Positions 1 through 7,430 of a stretch of 38,383 bases of DNA are shown one piece after another. The DNA lies in the NCBI GenBank assembly GCA_016932235.1, contig JAFGDF010000012.1, forward strand, positions 1 to 38,383. The letters are read 5' to 3'. This DNA comes from Deltaproteobacteria bacterium. Its GTDB lineage: Bacteria > Desulfobacterota > DSM-4660 > Desulfatiglandales > HGW-15. How positions within the stretch are numbered: the stretch's first letter is position 1; each line of letters begins with the position of its first letter. The notes beneath the pieces are model-generated. The model was given only the letters and a program-made list of their open reading frames with translations, searched no databases and had not been told where the DNA came from. A program made the translations under genes and the position numbers.

Positions 1-498
1 AGTGATAGGGATACCCACAAAACAGGGACGTTGATCAGGTGGGCCGGTAAGGTCAAGTATTCCGCCGTATGCCTGAGTTGTAATATCTGCGCCCATTAAC
101 TCGGAGTAAGGTCCAGTTTGCCCCCAACCGGAAATAGAGCACATGATAATGGAAGGGTTCGCCTTTTTAAATGCATTGTAGTCCAGACCCAGATCTGCCA
201 TAACACCTGGACGAAAATTTTCTACGACCAGGTCTGAGACTTTTGCCAATTCCATCATAAGGTCATGTGCGCTGTCATTCTTCAAATCAACGGCGATACT
301 TTTCTTCCCACAGTGGTTGTACATATAGTCCGTGCTCTGCCCATCGAAGAGATAGGGCATAGTTCTGCAATTAGCACCGTCGAGCGGTTCAACGTTGATC
401 ACTTCACAGCCGCAATCAGCCAGATAACGTGTACAGTATGGCCCTGCCAGACGATCGGTAAAGTCTAATACACGTACCCCATCCAATACCTTGTCCAT
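1..498 (-). CDS. CaiB/BaiF family class III CoA-transferase, N-terminal part (cut by window edge)
   Basis: The first 166 residues can be read on the minus strand from an ATG at 498, with a GGAG ribosome site just upstream. The start (MDKVLDGVRVLDFTDRLAGP) and the later VVENFRPGVMADLGLDY and SGWGQTGPYS segments are typical of the CaiB/BaiF family, which moves CoA from one acyl-CoA to another carboxylic acid through an aspartyl-CoA intermediate. The frame runs off the window at a GIPIT segment, just before the place where the catalytic Asp would be expected, so catalytic competence cannot be judged. The gene lies 57 bases downstream of the MBL-fold gene and shares its direction, so the two probably form one transcript divergent from the main cluster. 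It is the third CaiB-type gene in the window. Confidence 0.9.
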   Translation of the reverse strand, partial: MDKVLDGVRVLDFTDRLAGPYCTRYLADCGCEVINVEPLDGANCRTMPYLFDGQSTDYMYNHCGKKSIAVDLKNDSAHDLMMELAKVSDLVVENFRPGVMADLGLDYNAFKKANPSIIMCSISGWGQTGPYSELMGADITTQAYGGILDLTGPPDQRPCFVGIPIT

Positions 499-555
499 GT
501 TAAAAAGTCTCCATTATTAGGATAATAAATCTCACTGCGATCCTATATTAACTGC

Positions 556-1317
556 TTATATGGTTTCCCTATTTATAATAGACTCATATTCATGGCAGGG
601 GAGGATTAGGTCAGCAAGATCTATGATTCGTCTGGTACTCTCGTAAAGTTCAACAGGATTGGTATGGGAGACACTTATGGTAAAAGGAAAACCTTTTTCT
701 TTAAAATCGATTGGCGGGTCAAAATTTTCCTGCACGCAACACCATCCTGTAATGACAGCAGTCCCCTGTGCTGTTTTTATTGCGACTGATTGTCCCCCGG
801 CTGAATGACCGGGGGTCAAGATGAGTTCTATGTTATGGTCAATTTTAGTATCCCCCCTGATTACCTCCCAGGAAACACCCACAAAGAGTTCCTGAAAATC
901 CTTGGGCAATCGAGGTTGTGTATAGGGAAAAGGATTTTTTATCTGTTCAATCTCTGCCTCCTGGATTATGGCCTTTACTTTTGGGAATCTGCGGAGATTC
1001 GTGGTATGATCGTAGTGCGAATGGGTAACAATAATGTAATCTATATCCCCTATTTCCAGCCCTATCCTTTCAAGTCCTTCGTCTATATCCTGAATAGGTA
1101 CAGACTTAAAATTCCGTGCAACAAATCTATCAGGCGTCACGCCTGCGTCCACCAGATAGTTATTGCCCGGGCCTTCGATATACCATGCATAATGACAAAC
1201 TCGTATTTTTTCATTAGAGGGCACAGGTAGGAGCCAATGCAGATTTGCTCTCGGAAAATCTTCCACAGTGCACAATGGTATGGGATGAATCACATAGTTG
1301 TCAGTCCTAATGGACAT
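556..1317 (-). CDS. MBL-fold metallo-hydrolase, lactonase-like, lacking the usual bridging Asp
   Basis: This 253-residue protein has the metallo-beta-lactamase zinc motif HSHYDH at residues 99-104 and a third His in TPGHS at 171. Length and layout resemble the N-acyl-homoserine-lactone lactonase branch of the superfamily, whose members hydrolyse lactones and other esters. Where relatives have TGD, with Asp bridging the two metals, this protein has TGWCC (Trp192, Cys193, Cys194). The related protein at 4786-5553 keeps TGD. The metal site may therefore be mononuclear, or a Cys may act as ligand. The start has GAGGTG eight bases upstream. It is the first gene of the leftward transcript. The substrate is unknown; a lactone or thioester of the local pathway is more likely than a quorum signal, but that is inference. 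Confidence 0.85.
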   Translation of the reverse strand: MSIRTDNYVIHPIPLCTVEDFPRANLHWLLPVPSNEKIRVCHYAWYIEGPGNNYLVDAGVTPDRFVARNFKSVPIQDIDEGLERIGLEIGDIDYIIVTHSHYDHTTNLRRFPKVKAIIQEAEIEQIKNPFPYTQPRLPKDFQELFVGVSWEVIRGDTKIDHNIELILTPGHSAGGQSVAIKTAQGTAVITGWCCVQENFDPPIDFKEKGFPFTISVSHTNPVELYESTRRIIDLADLILPCHEYESIINRETI

Positions 1318-1464
1318 AAGCTTTCACCTCGTTAAGATATCCCAGATGGTCATGGTCAATAAATCTTGTGGACAGCAGCAAATTAGACAACGAAAGACCT
1401 GAACTGCAAAATTGTCCTTACACCTTTTATCCTTTACTTTTTCCGCTTTAAAACTCAACAAGAT

Positions 1465-1493
1465 AATATATTTAAAATACACATATGTGTCAA
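1465..1493 (-). promoter_or_regulatory. Predicted sigma70-type promoter for the leftward MBL/CoA-transferase transcript
   Basis: Read on the minus strand, a perfect TTGACA (1493-1488) is followed after 17 bases by TATATT (1470-1465), five of six matches to the -10 consensus. Transcription would start near 1458, leaving a leader of about 140 bases before the MBL gene. Confidence 0.5.
1479..1490. promoter_or_regulatory. Perfect 12-bp palindrome, candidate operator
   Basis: ACACATATGTGT is its own reverse complement. It overlaps the -35 box and spacer of the leftward promoter, a position where a dimeric repressor would block RNA polymerase. No matching regulator gene is in the window, so the binding protein is unknown. 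Confidence 0.35.
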
Positions 1494-1569
1494 GAAATAA
1501 AATATTGTTTTATAAACTAACTGAAAAAAATATAAAATAAAATATGAAAATTTAAACTAAAAAATAAAG

Positions 1570-1598
1570 TTGACAACTAAATTGTATGGTGTTATTGT
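1570..1598 (+). promoter_or_regulatory. Predicted sigma70-type promoter for the main rightward cluster
   Basis: A perfect TTGACA (1570-1575) is followed after exactly 17 bases by TATTGT (1593-1598). The site is AT-rich and lies about 195 bases before the dctP start. It is the only strong promoter-like match noticed on this strand in the 1318-1793 spacer. The rest of that spacer is AT-rich sequence with no gene seen in it. Confidence 0.5.
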
Positions 1599-1793
1599 TT
1601 AAACTATCTTTTAAAAGCAGCAATATTCACCCGTAATATTAATATATTAACGAGTATATGGCATTTTAGAATCATGGAAATTTCACAAATTGATTCTCCG
1701 AAAGGGGCGATAATTTACCAGGAAATCAGGTCAATGGGGGGCCTTATAGATAGAGATAGGGGATTAACATTTATCATCATAAGGAGGTCAAAA

Positions 1794-2825
1794 ATGAAAA
1801 AGTCTGTTATTAGGTATAGGGTTGTATTCTTTTTATTGGTGTCCGCTTTTTTGTTTGGATTGGTCCTTGGAAGTACAGGAACTTCGGAAGCAGCAGAAGA
1901 CAAGGCAATTGAGCTAACCTTCCAGGGGAAATGGTCCGGCCATGAGAAAGAGAATTGGGCGGCAGAACAGTTAAAGCTTACTGATTATGTCAAGGCGGCA
2001 ACTAACGGCAGGATAGTACTTAAGAATATGGATGAAATTGTCCGGGACAATGAAGTTCTTGACGCAGTACGCACAGGCACCCTGGATATGGGATGTCAGA
2101 CCTTGTTCAGCCGCCGCGAACTTTCTCTGTTAAACTACATATCACTTCCCATTGTTCCCCACAAAAAAATGCCTGAAATAATGGGCAAACTGAAACCTCT
2201 GTTTGCCGATGTATGGGCGAATCAATTAAGTGTTCAACAGCTTGGATACGCATTTTTCCTAACTCAGAACCTTTATACCAAGAACCCGGTCACGACTCTC
2301 GAAGAACTAAAAGGTAAGAAACTAAGGGTACTGGGTAATTCTCTGGTTAAGCTGTATAAGCTTGCCGGTGCGGCGCCGATTACCATGAATCAGGCGGAAG
2401 TGTACACCTCACTCCAGAGGGGATTAATTGATGGTGCACAGACAGCCCTGCCGGGCTATCTTTCAGGCGCCTGGTATGAGGTTGCCAAATATATGAGCGC
2501 TTGGCCCCTGGGTGGCTCCGGCATGGGTATAGTAATGAACAAAGATGTCTGGAATAAGCTGGATCCGGAACTTCAGAAGCAGTTTATGTCTGCGATGGCA
2601 ATATTCGAGAAGGCCCAGTTTGAGGGCGTATACAAGGATCTGGATAGCGCGGAAAAAAAGGCAATGAGCCTGGGCGCAATTCGTAAAGATCCGCCACAGA
2701 CGGAAAAAGATAAACTGATGGCCTTTGTGGGCGAGGTTCTTGAGGATTGGAAAGGAACCGCAGGTCCCCATGCCGGCGAAGTGCTGAAAGCTGTAAACGA
2801 GGTTTTAGGCACAAATTACAAGTAG
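1794..2825 (+). CDS. dctP: TRAP transporter solute-binding protein (DctP family), system 1
   Basis: This is a 343-residue periplasmic binding protein that captures a carboxylate-type ligand and hands it to the DctQ/DctM membrane proteins. The start was placed at 1794 because AAGGAGGTC lies directly upstream and a classic signal peptide follows: a KK n-region, a hydrophobic core, and likely cleavage after about residue 33 (SEA). An in-frame ATG 120 bases earlier lacks these features. The body has the DctP signatures TLEELKGKKLRV, with its ligand-contacting Arg region, and a YTSLQRGLIDGAQ segment. It leads a dctPQM set and is the first gene after the divergent promoter region, so transport of the pathway substrate is its probable role. 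Ligand identity cannot be read. Confidence 0.93.
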   Translation: MKKSVIRYRVVFFLLVSAFLFGLVLGSTGTSEAAEDKAIELTFQGKWSGHEKENWAAEQLKLTDYVKAATNGRIVLKNMDEIVRDNEVLDAVRTGTLDMGCQTLFSRRELSLLNYISLPIVPHKKMPEIMGKLKPLFADVWANQLSVQQLGYAFFLTQNLYTKNPVTTLEELKGKKLRVLGNSLVKLYKLAGAAPITMNQAEVYTSLQRGLIDGAQTALPGYLSGAWYEVAKYMSAWPLGGSGMGIVMNKDVWNKLDPELQKQFMSAMAIFEKAQFEGVYKDLDSAEKKAMSLGAIRKDPPQTEKDKLMAFVGEVLEDWKGTAGPHAGEVLKAVNEVLGTNYK

Positions 2826-2917
2826 ATTTAATATTCTTTTGGATAATAATGTTTTTGGATATCAATTCGGGTTGATGAAAAGTAATTCCAAATCATGACG
2901 TAAAGGGGGCTCGGGGG

Positions 2918-3421
2918 ATGATAACGGTAGTTGAACGGATATCGACTTTCTGTGGCTGGATGGCAGGGGCGGGTGTTTACGCCATGGTGATATTAATATT
3001 CATTGATGTGATTCTCCGTTATTTTTTCGCAAGCCCCTTGCTGTTCGCCGATGAAATGAGTGTGTACCTCATGATCTATGTCGCATTTATAGGGGCAGCG
3101 TTAACTATGAAAATGGGGGTGCATATAAGTGTGGATATTCTCTACAGGCATTTCCCAAAAAGATCACAGTTATGGTTAAGCAGCATCACGACCGTATTAG
3201 GGACTTTCATTTGCTTCCTTATGACATGGCAGGCCGCAGTCTGGGTCAAATATACCTGTGACACGGGATTTATCTCTCCCGGGATACTTGAAACACCAAT
3301 GTGGATTCCAATGGCGAGTATCCCTGTCGGGCTCCTTTTATGGAGTATGCAGTTTCTTGTGGAGGCGATTAAAGCGATAAATCTGCTCAGGCAATATAAT
3401 AGTGAACCTGGATCAGGATAA
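2918..3421 (+). CDS. dctQ: TRAP transporter small membrane subunit (DctQ family), system 1
   Basis: This 167-residue integral membrane protein has four predicted hydrophobic segments. It carries the DctQ pattern around ADEMSVYLMIYVAFIGAAL followed by MKMGVHISVD, where an acidic residue near the second helix and a Gly-x-His-Ile motif are typical. It links the binding protein to DctM in the cytoplasmic membrane. The start has a G-rich ribosome site (AAAGGGGG). It lies 12 bases before dctM and about 90 bases after dctP, consistent with one operon. Confidence 0.9.
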   Translation: MITVVERISTFCGWMAGAGVYAMVILIFIDVILRYFFASPLLFADEMSVYLMIYVAFIGAALTMKMGVHISVDILYRHFPKRSQLWLSSITTVLGTFICFLMTWQAAVWVKYTCDTGFISPGILETPMWIPMASIPVGLLLWSMQFLVEAIKAINLLRQYNSEPGSG

Positions 3422-3432
3422 GGCGGTTTATC

Positions 3433-4740
3433 ATGTTTGAATTAAGTTATGGCGTGATAGCGCTGGTGACCTTTGCGGCAATCATTATACTGATACTCGC
3501 GCGTATACCTATCGCCATGGTCTTTTTTACTGTTGGTGTTTTTGGATTTACCTTTCTCCTGCCGAAACCCATGCTTAATCAGTTAGGCCCTTCCATATGG
3601 CGCATGCTGGACAGCTTTCCTTTGACGGCAGTGGTCCCGTTTGTGCTTATGGGGGAGTTCATGTTACAGGGAGGCATGAGCAAAGAATTATATAATGCAC
3701 TGGAGAAATGGATAAAAAGGCTGCCCGGCGGCCTGTCGCAGGTCAATGTTGTCGCCTGCGCCATATTCGCCGCAATATCGGGTTCAAGCGTTTCCACCGC
3801 CGCCACAATGGGGGTGATCGCCGGTCCTGAAATGGAGAGCAGGGGATATGACAACAGATTGACCTATGGCACCCTGGCGGCCGGAGGCACACTGGGCATA
3901 CTTATACCGCCCAGTATCACTTTGATTATTTACGGGGCATTGACCAGCACTTCAATAGGTCAACTATTCATAGCCGGAATTATACCCGGCATTATAGTAT
4001 CTGTTCTCTTTATGGTCGTGACATCTATATGGGTTGCCTATTCACCTAAAATAGCTCCCCGCATAGAGGATAGAATCTCATGGAAAGATAGATTTATGGC
4101 CATTCGCGATTTCCTGCCTGTAGGAGTATTGATCCTAACTGTTTTGGGAGGCATCTACGGCGGGATTGTGACGCCGACTGAAGCGGCCAGTATAGGCGCT
4201 GTTATGGCCTTTATCCTTCTAGTAATTAAAGGGCGATTGAGCAGGGAATTGATAAAGAAAAGCCTAAGGTCAACAATACTAATCTCAAGCATGTCCTATA
4301 TGATATTAGCGGGATCTTCTCTGATTAATTTTTTATTCGCCTATACACAGGTGCCGCTGATGATTTCTCAGTTCGTTGCCGGCCTGAACGTGCCAAGCGC
4401 ATTTGTGTTGTTCCTGGTCTGCATAATGTACCTTATCCTGGGGATGTTTATTGATGCTATTTCAATGGTTGTCTTGACCGTGTCGGCCATAGTCCCGCTC
4501 TTAACGTCACTGGGTTACGATCCCGTATGGATCGGCATTATTATTATAATACTCGCCGAATTAGCGCTTATAACTCCACCGGTGGGAATAAACCTATATA
4601 TTCTGCTGGGCGTCTCAAAAAGTGCCTCTTTCGGGGAGATCTGTATGGGCGTAATTCCCTATGCCGGGGTGCTGTTATTTATGCTGGTTCTTTTAACATT
4701 ATTTCCCCAGCTTGCTCTCTGGCTTCCGGCAAGCATGTAA
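3433..4740 (+). CDS. dctM: TRAP transporter large permease (DctM family), system 1
   Basis: This 435-residue polytopic protein has about a dozen hydrophobic stretches and the DctM hallmarks: GGLSQVNVVACAIFAAISGSS, TLAAGGTLGILIPPS, TPTEAASIGA and ITPPVGINLYI. It is the ion-coupled permease of the tripartite transporter, driving uptake with a Na+ or H+ gradient. An AAGGCGG ribosome site precedes the ATG. The length is normal for the family and no break is seen. Catabolic genes follow after 45 bases, so it is probably co-transcribed with them. Confidence 0.94.
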   Translation: MFELSYGVIALVTFAAIIILILARIPIAMVFFTVGVFGFTFLLPKPMLNQLGPSIWRMLDSFPLTAVVPFVLMGEFMLQGGMSKELYNALEKWIKRLPGGLSQVNVVACAIFAAISGSSVSTAATMGVIAGPEMESRGYDNRLTYGTLAAGGTLGILIPPSITLIIYGALTSTSIGQLFIAGIIPGIIVSVLFMVVTSIWVAYSPKIAPRIEDRISWKDRFMAIRDFLPVGVLILTVLGGIYGGIVTPTEAASIGAVMAFILLVIKGRLSRELIKKSLRSTILISSMSYMILAGSSLINFLFAYTQVPLMISQFVAGLNVPSAFVLFLVCIMYLILGMFIDAISMVVLTVSAIVPLLTSLGYDPVWIGIIIIILAELALITPPVGINLYILLGVSKSASFGEICMGVIPYAGVLLFMLVLLTLFPQLALWLPASM

Positions 4741-4785
4741 CTATATGATAAAAATAATAAAAAAAGATTAAATAAGGAGCACTAA

Positions 4786-5553
4786 ATGACAGTCCGTAAA
4801 CTTCACGTCCTTTTTCTGGGCCGGAACGATAATGTCCCCAAAGGTAGGCTAGCCTTTGGAATAGTGACTGACGAATTGATAACAACACCTTTCCTTGGCT
4901 TTCTTATTCAAACGGATGACATGAATATCCTGTTCGATACCGGGATGCATCCTGAGAATGCCGCTTTTTGCAGGTCAAACGGAATGGAAGCTAACGTACA
5001 GGAAGAGGATTGTCTTCCTGCTCGCCTGGATGAAGTGGCCGGAATTGGTCTTGAAGACATAGATCTCGTCATCATATCCCATCTCCATCGGGATCATACC
5101 GGATATCTCGGAAATTTTCCAAATGCCGAGGTAGTCGTTCAAAAGGATGACTTTGCTGCCGCCGTTATTGAACCTGCGCCCTATTACCAGCCAATCACTC
5201 CTCTAAAGAAATATGCTGAACGCGATGTCAAATGGCGAATAATAGACGGCGATACCATAATAATGCCCGGTTTGACAGTACTCATCACACCCGGTCATAC
5301 CAAAGGGCATCAGGTCCTTATGGTTGATCTGCCTGAATCAGGAACCATAATGCTTACGGGAGACGCGTTCCTGGATCTTGAGTGCCTTGAAAAGGAAATT
5401 ATTCCCGGAATATACGCGGACAGGGGAGATGCCTTGAAGTCTCTCAGAAAGATAAAGGTGATGGCTGAACTGCGGGGGGCCATGGTCTTCCCGACCCATG
5501 ACTGGGGATGCTATTTGAACAAGATGAAAAAACCGCCCGAAATATATACCTGA
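4786..5553 (+). CDS. MBL-fold metallo-hydrolase, AHL-lactonase-like
   Basis: This 255-residue protein has the complete metallo-beta-lactamase metal set: HLHRDH at 99-104, His171 in TPGHTKGHQ, Asp193 in LTGDAF, and a late His in FPTHDW. This matches the dinuclear zinc lactonase-like branch, which hydrolyses lactones and related esters. An AAGGAG ribosome site precedes the ATG. It sits between the TRAP genes and the racemase-family gene. A homologue starts the divergent operon (556-1317) but has lost the bridging Asp. A ring-opening or ester-cleaving role in the pathway is plausible. A quorum-quenching role is possible but has no support from the context. Confidence 0.88.
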   Translation: MTVRKLHVLFLGRNDNVPKGRLAFGIVTDELITTPFLGFLIQTDDMNILFDTGMHPENAAFCRSNGMEANVQEEDCLPARLDEVAGIGLEDIDLVIISHLHRDHTGYLGNFPNAEVVVQKDDFAAAVIEPAPYYQPITPLKKYAERDVKWRIIDGDTIIMPGLTVLITPGHTKGHQVLMVDLPESGTIMLTGDAFLDLECLEKEIIPGIYADRGDALKSLRKIKVMAELRGAMVFPTHDWGCYLNKMKKPPEIYT

Positions 5554-5585
5554 TATTTGCGCTAAGGAAAGAAAGGAATGATAAT

Positions 5586-6371
5586 GTGGAAAAGATAAAG
5601 TTGATGCTCTGTGAGCCGGTTTTTGGGAAGGAGCCCAGACAGCACTGGCCCTGGCTTACGGAAATACTTGGCGCTGTGGGATGTCCGGGAACAGATGTGG
5701 ACTATGTAAATCTCATGCATGGTTATAAGGTCATGAGAACCTACACCAGAACCTACAATTCCATATACGTTGCCCAGAAGGCCCTTGAAGCCGAGAAAAA
5801 AGGCTATGACGGTTTTATCATAGGTTGTGCGAGCGATCTGGGTATAAAGGAGGCGAGGTCCATAGTAAATATCCCAGTGATAGGGGCAACAGAAGCCACC
5901 ACTCTCCTTGCATGCAGTCTGGGGAATAAATTTTCGGTTATTACAACAGACCCCACAGCCTGTGCCAGGACGGAAAATCTTATTAAAAGCTATGGACTGG
6001 GCGAGAGGATCGCCAGTGTCCGAAGCGCCAAGGGATTAACCTCTCACAAGAATTTCGCAATGATGGCCGAGGGACCTGAACAGCAGAAAATAATTGTTGA
6101 AATGCTTACAGCATCGATGATCGGGGCGGTACGTAACGATGGAGCGGAGGTGCTTTACATATCCTGTATCCCCACCTCGGCAATGCTGACAAAACACGGA
6201 GTATACGAGGTAGAAGGCGCACCAGTAATAAATATGTTTGGCGCGGGCCTGAAACTCGCGGAAAACTTAGTCGCCCTTAAAAGGTCTTATGGAACAGTAG
6301 TATGTAAAAAGAGTATCTATCTCGGGCCACACCCGGGATGGGAAGATGAGATACCTTTAAAAATACGATAA
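5586..6371 (+). CDS. Asp/Glu/hydantoin racemase family protein
   Basis: This 261-residue protein belongs to the cofactor-independent racemase superfamily, which uses two cysteines on opposite faces of the substrate. Both are present: Cys81 in IIGCASD and Cys194 in YISCIPTS. The reading frame stays open further upstream into the MBL gene. The GTG at 5586 is preferred because AGGA lies eight bases ahead and the protein then starts at the usual first strand (EKIKLMLCEPVFG). Relatives racemise hydantoins or amino acids, isomerise maleate, or decarboxylate arylmalonates. With both Cys present, a racemase or isomerase is more likely than a decarboxylase. HyuA/HyuB homologues downstream make a hydantoin-type substrate possible. 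Confidence 0.8.
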   Translation: MEKIKLMLCEPVFGKEPRQHWPWLTEILGAVGCPGTDVDYVNLMHGYKVMRTYTRTYNSIYVAQKALEAEKKGYDGFIIGCASDLGIKEARSIVNIPVIGATEATTLLACSLGNKFSVITTDPTACARTENLIKSYGLGERIASVRSAKGLTSHKNFAMMAEGPEQQKIIVEMLTASMIGAVRNDGAEVLYISCIPTSAMLTKHGVYEVEGAPVINMFGAGLKLAENLVALKRSYGTVVCKKSIYLGPHPGWEDEIPLKIR

Positions 6372-6407
6372 AAATTTATAAAATTAAATAATAAGAGGGA
6401 GGACAAC

Positions 6408-6896
6408 ATGCCGGAATATCAAGAGAAAGGAGTTGTCTGGGAGGATCTGGAAATAGGTGATCTGATATCAACAATTCACTGGTTCGTAACCCCGGATGAC
6501 ATCAAGAAGGCTGCGGAATCGTTTGATGATGATTATCCGCTTTATTTTGATAAGGATTTTGCCAAAGAAACAGAATGGGGGGAAATCGTAGCACCTTTTT
6601 ATTTCCTGGATGCCTCATTCAGATGGGTCGTTTTTCTCTCAAGGGGAGGACTGAGGCATAAAAATCATACCATTAATGCCCATGGGATATTTGAATCTTT
6701 TCTTCCCATTCGGCCAGCGGACAAGCTTGTGGGAAAGATGTGGGTGGACGATAAATACATCAAAAGGGACAGGAAATTTTTAACGTGGCGCATAGAGGTC
6801 CGTAATGAAGCCGGTGAACTGGTGGCACGTAAATACTGGAGGTCCTACTGGACGGACCGTGAGGTAGAGTTTCCTAAAAAAGAAACATACATGTAG
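6408..6896 (+). CDS. MaoC/FAS1-like hot-dog dehydratase domain protein, probably the non-catalytic partner
   Basis: This 162-residue protein has a hot-dog fold of the N-terminal MaoC (FAS1-like dehydratase) kind. Where active hydratases have D-x4-H-x-D it has Asp41-x4-Tyr46-x-Asp48, so the catalytic His is replaced by Tyr. The next gene, 8 bases downstream, is a second MaoC protein with the intact motif. Families of this kind include two-gene enoyl-CoA hydratases in which one subunit is catalytic and the other supports substrate binding. That arrangement is inferred here. GGGAGG precedes the ATG. Confidence 0.82.
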   Translation: MPEYQEKGVVWEDLEIGDLISTIHWFVTPDDIKKAAESFDDDYPLYFDKDFAKETEWGEIVAPFYFLDASFRWVVFLSRGGLRHKNHTINAHGIFESFLPIRPADKLVGKMWVDDKYIKRDRKFLTWRIEVRNEAGELVARKYWRSYWTDREVEFPKKETYM

Positions 6897-6904
6897 AAAG
6901 GAAT

Positions 6905-7405
6905 ATGGAAATGGAAATAGAGAAAAGAAAGGAAACGCAATACGGAACAAAAATTGCCGACGAGGAAAAGCCGGTCCTTAAACTATCTTATGATGATATA
7001 AATGTGGGAGATGAATTAGAACCTTTTACCAAATATATGGCAATGGATATGGCCATCAAGCATGGCAGGATCTACAATGATTTTTATTCCGGTCATGTGG
7101 ATAAGGAATCGGCCAGGAAACAGTTCGGGGTGGCAAGAACGGCCATGCAGGGCGCCCTGGTTCAAGGGGGATTCACTCCTTTCATGGTGCGGTGGCTCAG
7201 GTCTACGAAACCTTTGATTTGCGGCGGCAAGGTGGACACAAAGTTTATTATGGCTGTGAATTCCGGGATGACCCTGCGATATAGCGGAAAGGTCATCGAA
7301 AAAAAGGTGGAGGGTGATAAAAAATATGTCATATGCGAGGTATGGGCGGAAAATGAAAGAGGGGAAAAAGTTGCTATAGGAACGACTACTGCCTGTTTTG
7401 AATAA
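6905..7405 (+). CDS. MaoC-like enoyl-CoA hydratase, catalytic-type subunit
   Basis: This 166-residue hot-dog protein has an exact hydratase-2 motif, Asp59-x4-His64-x-Asp66, in YNDFYSGHVD. Such enzymes add water to, or remove it from, an acyl-CoA double bond in the cytoplasm. The gene starts 8 bases after the partner gene, with AAAGGA upstream, and ends 25 bases before the mutase start. It is probably translated with its neighbour and pairs with it as a heteromer. Position directly before a B12 mutase suggests that a branched or rearranged acyl-CoA is hydrated here. The exact substrate is unknown. Confidence 0.85.
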   Translation: MEMEIEKRKETQYGTKIADEEKPVLKLSYDDINVGDELEPFTKYMAMDMAIKHGRIYNDFYSGHVDKESARKQFGVARTAMQGALVQGGFTPFMVRWLRSTKPLICGGKVDTKFIMAVNSGMTLRYSGKVIEKKVEGDKKYVICEVWAENERGEKVAIGTTTACFE

Positions 7406-7430
7406 GGACAATAACCGGAAGGTATGGAAG

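Noticed and set aside
805..1230. A 141-codon plus-strand frame opposite the first MBL gene
   Set aside because: It is antisense to a well-supported enzyme, has no family features, and has no convincing start context.
1674..1793. N-terminal extension of the first DctP to an ATG at 1674
   Set aside because: The extension lacks a ribosome site and would put 40 residues ahead of a clear signal peptide. The ATG at 1794 has AAGGAGGTC directly upstream.
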